From positions 1 through 7,112 of the forward strand of contig DATIHQ010000050.1 in assembly GCA_035480535.1 (NCBI GenBank): DNA of 7,112 nucleotides, written 5' to 3'. Origin of the DNA: DATIHQ01 sp035480535 (GTDB lineage: Bacteria; Chlamydiota; Chlamydiia; Chlamydiales; SM23-39). The position numbers and the translations under genes were made by a program. The notes beneath the pieces are model-generated. The model had not been told where the DNA came from and did not search any database. It worked only from the letters and a program-made list of their open reading frames with translations. Below are positions 1 through 5,458 of this stretch, one piece after another (position 1 is the first letter of the stretch; each line of letters begins with the position of its first letter).

Positions 1-200
1 TCGCGCAGATATTCGATTTCCTGTTTGCCCACGACAAGGATGCGGGCCGTGACAAATCCCTTGAGATAGCCAGTTAAACTAAGGCCAGGGCGATGCACTT
101 CCGCTTTGTGAATGCGGCGCGACAAGCCAGGACTGCCGGCCATTAGGTCGAGTCCTAGAAACTTCCCATGCTGCTCATACAAATGCTGGACTAAATACAT
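1..200 (-). CDS. hprK: HPr kinase/phosphorylase, N-terminal part (runs off left edge)
   Basis: Partial gene: 66 codons from an ATG at 200-198 reading leftwards, cut by the window edge. The translation matches the N-terminal domain of HPr kinase/phosphorylase. It opens MYLVQHL, has LGLDLMAGSPGLSRRI at about residues 15-30, then the family hallmark RPGLSLTGYL at 37-46, and ARILVVGKQEIEYL at 52-65, which corresponds to the usual RIQVLGxxExxYL segment. The full protein is usually about 300-320 aa, with the Walker A kinase domain further on, outside this window. The enzyme phosphorylates and dephosphorylates a serine of the phosphocarrier HPr in the cytoplasm. In chlamydiae it accompanies an incomplete sugar phosphotransferase system and its output is uncertain. 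The start follows the stop of the upstream SMI1/KNR4 gene by 7 nt, with AAGGAAGG between, so the pair is probably one operon. The identification is firm from these motifs; only the N-terminal domain can be inspected. Confidence 0.9.
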   Translation of the reverse strand, partial: MYLVQHLYEQHGKFLGLDLMAGSPGLSRRIHKAEVHRPGLSLTGYLKGFVTARILVVGKQEIEYLR

Positions 201-201
201 A

Positions 202-209
202 CCTTCCTT
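202..209 (-). promoter_or_regulatory. Ribosome binding site of hprK overlapping the upstream stop codon
   Basis: On the minus strand the end of the SMI1/KNR4 gene reads TAAGGAAGGTATG. The purine run AAGGAAGG begins inside the TAA stop and ends 1 nt before the hprK ATG. The first AAGG lies 5 nt from the ATG, which is adequate Shine-Dalgarno spacing. The arrangement suggests reinitiation or coupling and supports ATG 200-198 as the hprK start. Confidence 0.6.
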
Positions 210-987
210 ATGGCGATACGATCATTCCCTGGAGATAATAAGCCAACCATTCCGAAAAAGTGGCAAAAGCCAGGTGATCAGGCGCCGATTTTTTCTCAGC
301 AGTATCTGATATTGTATAATCAATTCCCGATAAATATACATTCCCCATTTCACTTCCCGGGTACCAATCGCTATAAAAACATTGAAATGAGGACATTCCC
401 AATACTTCATAAAAAGGGAACAAAGAGCCAGGATCAACCGCCAGACGATCGGTGTTCATCACCAATTCCATGACTCTACGTTTTGCGTCGGCCAATTCTC
501 CCACTTCCAAAAGTCCCATCTCAGATAATTTTCCAAATCCGTTGTGAATCCGGGCAAAGGACAGATAATCGCGCGGCAGCGCCACGCCCAATTCACTCTT
601 CAATTCGGCTAAATCCCCTTCATGCGCGGGTGGTTTCCCTCGGAAAAAAGAGCTATTGTCTTCCAGACTGTAAACCAGTTCAGCATCCATCGGCTCCTCT
701 TCTCTTCTTCTCGTCAGGACAACAGCCACGTCATTTAATCCTTTAAAAAAGTCTTCGAAAGCCTCATGTGTCTGTGGGTTAAAGGGAAGGCGATCAAGCC
801 AAAAATCGCGCGTGAATTCGACCCGATCTTGCGGGGAAATGCGGCTCAGTTCGAACCAGCCGCGAGGAAGGTCGGGAGCTTTCTCTGAAATATCGTCCCA
901 AGTAGCATCCGTTTTCTCGCTCAAAAAAAGGACCTCCTGAAAGTTTGATCCTTCTTCCTGAAAAAACTTTCGAATGAGTGAATTCAT
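208..987 (-). CDS. SMI1/KNR4 (SUKH-superfamily) domain protein
   Basis: A 259-residue protein, probably cytoplasmic, with no signal peptide or membrane helix. The C-terminal half looks like a SMI1/KNR4 (SUKH) fold. LAELKSELGVALPRDYLSF at about 127-145 followed by ARIHNGFG at 145-152 is the typical helix plus LPxDYxxFxxxHNG signature. NVYLS at 216-220 and FSEWLAYYL at 244-252 fit the later strands and closing helix. The first 120 residues (acidic, Phe/Trp/Arg-rich, e.g. LPRGWFEL at 40-47) are not part of that fold and I do not recognise them. Known SUKH proteins act as immunity partners of secreted polymorphic toxins or as scaffold and regulatory domains, and the family name alone does not say which applies. 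Here no toxin gene is adjacent; the next gene downstream, 7 nt away, is hprK. This context fits a housekeeping or regulatory partner as well as immunity. The start ATG 987-985 has only a weak GAG upstream. Confidence 0.75.
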   Translation of the reverse strand: MNSLIRKFFQEEGSNFQEVLFLSEKTDATWDDISEKAPDLPRGWFELSRISPQDRVEFTRDFWLDRLPFNPQTHEAFEDFFKGLNDVAVVLTRRREEEPMDAELVYSLEDNSSFFRGKPPAHEGDLAELKSELGVALPRDYLSFARIHNGFGKLSEMGLLEVGELADAKRRVMELVMNTDRLAVDPGSLFPFYEVLGMSSFQCFYSDWYPGSEMGNVYLSGIDYTISDTAEKKSAPDHLAFATFSEWLAYYLQGMIVSP

Positions 988-1170
988 AGCTCGATTCTAA
1001 AAATCCAGGAATCTCTCACTCTGACACAAAATGCAAATAATTGAAAATACTATTTTTAAAATTAATGCATTGATTCCAAAACCGATCTTTCTCTTGGATT
1101 TTTCTCTCGTGAAATCTCCCGTTTCAATTAACAAACCATTTTAAAAACTATCCCCCATTTAACCGATTTT

Positions 1171-1257
1171 TTCGAGCCCGAGCCCCAGCCCGCGTCCGAG
1201 CCCGATTATAGACACGTTGAAATCGGGCTCGGGCTCGCACGCGGGCTCGGGCTCGAA
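1171..1257. repeat. GC-rich imperfect inverted repeat of GAGCCC units
   Basis: The outer arms 1171-1185 and 1243-1257 are perfect 15-bp complements (TTCGAGCCCGAGCCC against its reverse complement). The inner arms 1197-1207 and 1221-1231 are perfect 11-bp complements around a 13-nt loop at 1208-1220. Between outer and inner stems lies an asymmetric 11-nt internal loop. The arms consist of repeated GAGCCC hexamers. It has no U-tract and sits between divergent promoters, so it is not a transcription terminator for either gene. It may be a dispersed palindromic (REP-like) element or a regulatory or structural hairpin. Confidence 0.8.
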
Positions 1258-1273
1258 TTGACCTCACTCTTTT

Positions 1274-1281
1274 TATAAAAT
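1274..1281 (+). promoter_or_regulatory. Possible -10 element for ndh-comEC
   Basis: TATAAAAT lies about 50 nt before the ndh start, immediately downstream of the GC-rich hairpin. No properly spaced -35 hexamer is present, because the hairpin arm occupies that position. The call rests on position and base composition only. Confidence 0.3.
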
Positions 1282-1330
1282 TTCTTTCCTCCCAAACTGC
1301 TCTTTCTGTATCCTGGAGTTAGAGGTGAAG

Positions 1331-2602
1331 ATGTCTCTTACGAAGATCGTGATTCTAGGCGGAGGATTTGCCGGCATCAATGCCGCCAAGTCTTTAGGCA
1401 ATAGCAAAACCGATGTCTGGATCATCGATAAAACCAATCACCACTTATTCCAACCGCTTCTTTATCAGGTCGCCAGCGCCGCCCTCTCTCCCGGCGATAT
1501 CGCCGTTCCGATCCGAGAGATCTTAAACCCTTATGAAAATGTCACCGTTCTCATGGGCGAAGTGATTTCCATCGAAAAAGAAAATCAGCAAATCGTCCTG
1601 AAAAATGGAGACCGGGTTGGCTATGAATACCTGATTGTCGCGCTAGGCGCTCGCCACTCGTATTTTGGCAACGATGCATGGGAAAAATTCGCCCCCGGCC
1701 TTAAAACATTAACCGATGCATTGAAGGTCCGAGAAAAAATCTTGATCTCCTTTGAAAAAGCAGAGCGGTGCGATAGCATTTCTGAAGCGAAAAAATATCT
1801 CAATTTCGTAATCATCGGCGGCGGACCTACCGGAGTGGAAATGGCCGGCGCCATCGCAGAGATCGCCTATGAAACCATGCTAAAGGATTTTCGCCGCATC
1901 GATACCACCAAAACCAAGATCTATCTCGTCGAGGGCTCTCCCCACATTTTGCCTGTCTATCCTGAAGCTCTCTCTACAAAAGCGCAAAAATACCTGGAAC
2001 ACTTTGGCGTCAAAGTGATCACCGGCAAACGGGTCACCAATGTCTCCGCAGAGGGAGTGATGGTGGAAGACACATTCATCCCCGCGGAAAACATGCTCTG
2101 GGCCGCAGGCAACCAAGCTTCCCCCGTTTTAAAAACGCTCGACACTCCCCTCGACAAACAAGGACGCGTTCTCGTCGATGCAGACCTCTCCATCCCAGCT
2201 CATCCAGAGATTTTTATCCTCGGCGACTCCGCTTGCACGATGGACCAAAAAGGAAAGCCACTACCCGCCCTCGCCCCCGTCGCCGTGCAACAAGGGCGCT
2301 ATGTCGCCCAAATCATCCGCAAACATCTCCCGAAAAAAGAGCGCCCCCCATTTGTCTACTTTGATAAAGGGACGATGGCCACCATTGGCAGAACCAAAGC
2401 GATCGGAATGTTTGGAAAGATCCAATTCAGCGGATTTATCGCTTGGCTCGCCTGGTGTTTTGTCCACATTCTCTACCTGATCGGCTTCCGCAACCGCCTC
2501 GTCGTCCTCACCCAATGGCTTTTCTCCTACTTTTCCAGCCAGCGCGGCGCCCGCCTCATCAACCGCCCCATCGACGAAGAAATGCCCCATGTCCATAAGT
2601 GA
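1331..2602 (+). CDS. ndh: Type II NADH:quinone oxidoreductase (NDH-2)
   Basis: A single-subunit, non-proton-pumping FAD enzyme that passes electrons from NADH to membrane quinone on the cytoplasmic face. From ATG 1331 it is 423 aa, the usual family size. The FAD Rossmann motif GGGFAG is at residues 10-15, after VIL. The NAD-binding motif IIGGGPTGVE is at 161-170. The second FAD-contact motif ILGDSA is near 296-301, followed by LPALAPVAVQQG, typical of the quinone-site region. A C-terminal amphipathic/hydrophobic stretch (GFIAWLAWCFVHILYLIGF, then a second segment) anchors NDH-2 enzymes to the membrane. An in-frame GTG at 1325 would add two residues. ATG 1331 is preferred because AGAGG at 1321-1325 sits 5 nt upstream, but GGAG at 1315-1318 could serve the GTG. 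The last codons overlap the comEC start. The gene is intact, with third codon positions rich in C. Confidence 0.9.
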   Translation: MSLTKIVILGGGFAGINAAKSLGNSKTDVWIIDKTNHHLFQPLLYQVASAALSPGDIAVPIREILNPYENVTVLMGEVISIEKENQQIVLKNGDRVGYEYLIVALGARHSYFGNDAWEKFAPGLKTLTDALKVREKILISFEKAERCDSISEAKKYLNFVIIGGGPTGVEMAGAIAEIAYETMLKDFRRIDTTKTKIYLVEGSPHILPVYPEALSTKAQKYLEHFGVKVITGKRVTNVSAEGVMVEDTFIPAENMLWAAGNQASPVLKTLDTPLDKQGRVLVDADLSIPAHPEIFILGDSACTMDQKGKPLPALAPVAVQQGRYVAQIIRKHLPKKERPPFVYFDKGTMATIGRTKAIGMFGKIQFSGFIAWLAWCFVHILYLIGFRNRLVVLTQWLFSYFSSQRGARLINRPIDEEMPHVHK

Positions 2603-4026
2603 ATGAACATCTTAACTTCTGGAAGGAGAACCCAGCCCTCAAGCTCGCCCTCTCCCTGCTCATTGGAACCAGCAGCTATCTCTTTTGGGAAACGCCCTGG
2701 AATTGGATCTTTCCCCTTCTTTGGGCTCTCTACTTGCTTTGGCTTCGGTCGTGGATTCCTCTTTTGCTAATCTTCGGCGGCGCGCTCTATAGCTGGGCGC
2801 TTTATTCCACCCACCCGGCCAGCGGAAAGCAGATCGCCTATTTTTCCATTTCCTCTCTTCAGCCCCATCAATCCCCTTTCCATCGAGGCTTCGTCTATCG
2901 AGGCTCTCTCTATACCGCAAACAATCAAATCCCCTGCGCCGTTTACTTCCAGGGCCATTCCCCTCCTGCGGCCAATTGCGACTATCTCCTCTCCGGCCAG
3001 CTCACTCAACGGGAGGGATTTAGCTACACCTTTAAAGCCAAAGATTGGGTTCCCATTCCAAAAACTTGGAGCCTCGCCGAATTCCGCTTTCGAACCAAAG
3101 AAACCTTCCGCACCTTTCTAGAACAAAAACTCACCCGCCCCCGTACCGCAACATTTCTCTCCTCCCTCATTACCGGCGATGTGGAGGATCGCTCCCTTCG
3201 CTATGAATTTGGGCGCCTGGGACTCCAACACATTCTCGCCATTTCAGGATTTCACTTCGGCATCCTCATCGCCTTCTCTTCCTTCTTCTTAAGTTTCTTT
3301 CTCTCTTCCCGCTGGAAAATCATCTTCTTGCTCGTCGCAGTCAATAGCTATTTTCTCTTTGTCGGCTCCCTCCCCGCTGTCCAACGCAGCTGGCTCACCG
3401 CGCAGCTCTATCTCATCAGCAAACTCATTGGCAGGCAAACAACAGGACTCAACCTCCTCGGCGTTGCGCTCCTCATCGAAGTGATCCTCAATCCCCTTGT
3501 CAGCTCCCACATTGGATTTCAGCTCAGTTTCCTCAGCTGCGGCGGCATTCTCCTCTTCCATCCCCATTTTGAAAGATGGCTACGGAAATTTCTTCCCAAA
3601 CGAAAGTCATACACCCTCACTCTTCTTTCCCAGCATGGCTATCTCCTCTCCTCTTTCCTCCGCAACAGCCTTAGCATCGCCCTTTCGGTCAACATTGCGC
3701 TGTTGCCGCTCCTTCTCTATCATTTCCATCAATTCCCGCTGCTCAGCCTCTTTTACAACCTCTTCTTTCCCTTCTTCGTTGGCGGGGCTCTTTTTCTTCT
3801 TCTTCTTTCACTTATTTTGTATATTCTATTTTCTCCTATTGCAGAGCCTTTCTTCTATCTCACCGATTTTTGGACAGCCCAGCTCCTCGATCTCGCCGCC
3901 TACCCGCCGCTCGCCCTCGATTACTCCATTCGCGTCTATTCAGTCGCTCCTTACTTGATTCCCTTATATCTATTTGGCCTCTTTTGCATTGTGCAATGGC
4001 TCATGTACAAACGACAAAATCAATGA
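2599..4026 (+). CDS. comEC: ComEC/Rec2-family DNA uptake channel protein (short form)
   Basis: Polytopic inner-membrane protein of 475 aa. An N-terminal pair of hydrophobic segments (about 14-70) leads into a soluble OB-like, DUF4131-type region at about 78-155. The competence domain follows with its hallmark GLQHILAISGFHFGI at 208-222, RSWLTA at 263-268, GFQLSFLSCGGIL at 306-318 and a long Phe/Leu-rich helical stretch to the end. ComEC forms the channel that carries single-stranded DNA across the inner membrane during transformation. The Bacillus type is about 750 aa with a C-terminal metallo-beta-lactamase domain, which is absent here. The chlamydial homologue CT339, implicated in DNA uptake and lateral transfer, is also short, so this is probably a lineage form and not a truncation. 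The GTG start at 2599 overlaps the ndh TGA (GTGA) with no obvious Shine-Dalgarno, implying translational coupling. The ATG at 2603 is out of frame. Confidence 0.9.
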   Translation: MNEHLNFWKENPALKLALSLLIGTSSYLFWETPWNWIFPLLWALYLLWLRSWIPLLLIFGGALYSWALYSTHPASGKQIAYFSISSLQPHQSPFHRGFVYRGSLYTANNQIPCAVYFQGHSPPAANCDYLLSGQLTQREGFSYTFKAKDWVPIPKTWSLAEFRFRTKETFRTFLEQKLTRPRTATFLSSLITGDVEDRSLRYEFGRLGLQHILAISGFHFGILIAFSSFFLSFFLSSRWKIIFLLVAVNSYFLFVGSLPAVQRSWLTAQLYLISKLIGRQTTGLNLLGVALLIEVILNPLVSSHIGFQLSFLSCGGILLFHPHFERWLRKFLPKRKSYTLTLLSQHGYLLSSFLRNSLSIALSVNIALLPLLLYHFHQFPLLSLFYNLFFPFFVGGALFLLLLSLILYILFSPIAEPFFYLTDFWTAQLLDLAAYPPLALDYSIRVYSVAPYLIPLYLFGLFCIVQWLMYKRQNQ

Positions 4027-4054
4027 TAGGAATGATAGAATGATATGAATGATA
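4022..4054. repeat. Four tandem copies of AATGATA
   Basis: AATGATA recurs at 4022, 4031, 4039 and 4048, separated by 1-2 nt (period 8-9). The first copy contains the comEC stop TGA and gives a second in-frame stop, TAG, directly after it. It is probably a slippage-generated microsatellite in the 3' flank. No function is evident. Confidence 0.65.
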
Positions 4055-4083
4055 AAAAAAGGGACCTCTGAACGAGGTCCCTT
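4054..4083 (-). terminator. Intrinsic terminator of the three-gene minus-strand operon
   Basis: GGGACCTC at 4061-4068 and GAGGTCCC at 4074-4081 form an 8-bp stem with a 5-nt loop, extendable by two A:T pairs to 4059 and 4083. On the minus strand it is followed by seven T residues (4060-4054), a textbook Rho-independent signal 13 nt after the stop of the 270-aa gene. On the plus strand the hairpin is followed only by TTATAAG, so termination of comEC transcripts here would be weak. Confidence 0.85.
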
Positions 4084-4095
4084 ATAAGATAAAAC

Positions 4096-4908
4096 TTACT
4101 CGACTGCTGGTCTAGTATTAGCTAAACGCTTCGGTTTCGCATCTATTTGAATGGAACCAAGCTTTTGTCCGCTAGCCATCACATCAAACAGCTTGTTTAA
4201 AATCTCTGTAACAAATAATGCTCCATACATCTGTTTGTACTGTGCGTCATCTTTTGTCATATCCATTTGACAGCTCTTGAGAGTGCCATCTTCTCTTGGA
4301 ATCACAAATTGCAAATATTTAAGGTTTCCCTTCTTATAAATAAGGTTTACCTGAGTACCCGATGCAGGTGCTGCAGACGGTCTATCTGAGACCGCTGTTA
4401 CCGCTTCTTTATGTTCTTCAGTCGGCGTTGCAGCTTGAACTGGTTCTGAAGGTGTAGCTGTTTTAGCCGGGGCTGTTGTTGGAGTTGCCTCTTCTTTAAA
4501 ACCATCTGGCGTGTAAGCAAGAGTGCGTGAGGCTTGATAAGCTACTGCAGAGACTCCCGCAGATATTGCAGTCATGACTCCTAATGTGACCGCCAATCTC
4601 TTCAATCCGACAAGCGCGCCTGCGGCTAATTGATTCATGCCGCTCATCACTGAACTGATTGCCGTTTGGCAAAAGGTCGTGGGCACTGTGCATACTGTGT
4701 CTTTTACAAGACCGAAATAACGGCTTGTCTCTACACAAACTGCTTGTGGATTCACGCATTCAGCAAGCGCTGGCCCGCCGAAATAAACTGCCGCTCCGGC
4801 TGCAACAACACCTGCGCCGATCGCAGCATTTCTTTTACTGATTGCTGGCATGGCATTATAAGCCTTACCTGCCACTGAACTAAAATTTGCTTTTATTGAT
4901 TCAAACAT
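4096..4908 (-). CDS. Unrecognised CxxPxxxC-module protein A with C-terminal globular domain (third gene of cluster)
   Basis: A 270-aa protein that I do not recognise. It begins with about 20 polar/amphipathic residues, then basic SKR (24-26) and an Ala/Gly-rich hydrophobic helix at about 28-49 ending PALAE. That segment could be a signal peptide (ALA before E50) or a membrane helix. Two cysteine motifs follow: CVNPQAVC (51-58) and CTVPTTFC (73-80). A second hydrophobic segment spans about 94-123. Residues 135-185 are a Thr/Pro/Ala/Glu-rich linker. A C-terminal domain of about 85 residues begins at VNLIYKKG (187), includes KSCQMDM (211-217) and ends in a basic/polar tail; I cannot assign it. 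The first 90 residues are paralogous to the two upstream genes, closest to the 170-aa one. ATG 4908-4906 has AAGGA 6 nt upstream. Translocation across or insertion into a membrane is inference; function is unknown. Confidence 0.8.
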   Translation of the reverse strand: MFESIKANFSSVAGKAYNAMPAISKRNAAIGAGVVAAGAAVYFGGPALAECVNPQAVCVETSRYFGLVKDTVCTVPTTFCQTAISSVMSGMNQLAAGALVGLKRLAVTLGVMTAISAGVSAVAYQASRTLAYTPDGFKEEATPTTAPAKTATPSEPVQAATPTEEHKEAVTAVSDRPSAAPASGTQVNLIYKKGNLKYLQFVIPREDGTLKSCQMDMTKDDAQYKQMYGALFVTEILNKLFDVMASGQKLGSIQIDAKPKRLANTRPAVE

Positions 4909-4914
4909 ATTACA

Positions 4915-4919
4915 TCCTT
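4915..4919 (-). promoter_or_regulatory. Ribosome binding site of the 270-aa gene
   Basis: AAGGA on the minus strand, 6 nt before ATG 4908-4906. It supports this start over the internal Met20 codon. The same motif (AAGGAT) and spacing precede the 170-aa paralogue. Confidence 0.65.
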
Positions 4920-4929
4920 TATTAATAAT

Positions 4930-5442
4930 TTATGATTTTATTTGATCCTTTAATGGTCGGCTAAACTTAGCCCCTAATATTCCAGCTCCTACACCAACTC
5001 CAATAGAGGCCCCAACTCCTGTCAATTTCTTCGCGACCATCGCTATGAGGCCGTCTGTGGCTTCTGTGGCTATTCCTATAGCTCTTTCACAATATATAAT
5101 GGCGTCTGAACATGCTTCCAAAGCAGACCAGCCATATCCCATGGCACTCATCAGACCCGTCCCGAGCCCACTCATGACGCCCCTGACCGAATCGATTGCC
5201 GTTCGGCAGAAGGTTACGGGCACTTCGCAAGTTCTATCTGTTACAAAACCAAAAAAGCGGCTGGTTTCTTCACATCTTTCTTTTGGATTCATGCATTCGG
5301 CAATTGCAGCTGGGACGTTAAAATAATACGCAGCTCCAGCAGCAGCAACACCTGCGCCGATCAGTGCAGCTTTTGTTTTACTCATTCCGGTGAATGGAGC
5401 AGATAACCTTCCGCAAATTCCACCTATAGAAATTCCTGTCAT
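4930..5442 (-). CDS. Unrecognised CxxPxxxC-module protein B, small Gly-rich form (second gene of cluster)
   Basis: A 170-aa protein without a family assignment. It has a roughly 20-residue N-terminus, basic KTK at 22-24, and an Ala/Gly-rich hydrophobic helix at about 25-48 ending PAAIAE. CMNPKERC (50-57) and CEVPVTFC (72-79) follow. By hand alignment, residues 50-86 match the 270-aa neighbour (51-87) at 23 of 37 positions, including ETSR, FG and TAI. After this come a Gly/Met-rich stretch (88-104), a further pair of cysteines (111 and 118, again spaced C-x6-C but without the proline), and a Gly-Val-rich hydrophobic segment, ASIGVGVGAGILGA, at 145-158. The protein ends in a short charged tail. 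It lacks the C-terminal domain and the Pro-rich tail of its neighbours, so it may be the minimal form. It lies 21 nt upstream of the 270-aa gene and 16 nt after the 307-aa gene. Confidence 0.8.
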   Translation of the reverse strand: MTGISIGGICGRLSAPFTGMSKTKAALIGAGVAAAGAAYYFNVPAAIAECMNPKERCEETSRFFGFVTDRTCEVPVTFCRTAIDSVRGVMSGLGTGLMSAMGYGWSALEACSDAIIYCERAIGIATEATDGLIAMVAKKLTGVGASIGVGVGAGILGAKFSRPLKDQIKS

Positions 5443-5448
5443 AATTTA

Positions 5449-5453
5449 TCCTT
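5449..5453 (-). promoter_or_regulatory. Ribosome binding site of the 170-aa gene
   Basis: AAGGA within GAAGGAT on the minus strand, 6 nt before ATG 5442-5440. It decides the start. The internal ATG at 5385-5383 (Met20, giving MSKTKAAL and a shorter, more classical signal-peptide N-region) has only a weak GGA upstream. Confidence 0.65.
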
Positions 5454-5458
5454 CGTTA

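Larger units (their letters stand above)
988..1330. other. Divergent intergenic region (about 340 bp) without a gene
   Basis: This stretch separates the leftward SMI1/KNR4-hprK pair from the rightward ndh-comEC pair, so it must hold both promoters. It is AT-rich at 1020-1170 with runs of A and T. A GC-rich inverted repeat at 1171-1257 interrupts it. I found no open frame with a recognisable product and no tRNA. A TATAAAAT box at 1274-1281 may be the ndh -10 element, but TTGACC at 1258-1263 is only 10 nt from it, too close to be its -35. No convincing consensus promoter was found for the leftward pair. Confidence 0.6.

Noticed and set aside
1171..1257. The large inverted repeat as an intrinsic terminator
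   Set aside because: There is no T-tract on either side and no gene reads towards it; both flanking genes point away.
1258..1279. TTGACC and TATAAA as a complete ndh promoter
   Set aside because: The spacer is only 10 nt, far short of the 16-18 nt needed, so only the -10-like box is reported, with low confidence.
1325..1330. GTG at 1325 as the ndh start
   Set aside because: It is possible, with GGAG at 1315-1318, but it adds only two residues. The ATG at 1331 has AGAGG at good spacing and gives a typical NDH-2 N-terminus.
3497..3958. 153-codon Ser/Phe-rich open frame inside comEC
   Set aside because: It is an overlapping alternative frame of the pyrimidine-rich comEC sequence, with no independent start signal or recognisable domain.
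4022..4054. CRISPR-like direct repeats
   Set aside because: The units are 7 nt with 1-2 nt between them, so there are no spacers. It is a simple tandem repeat.
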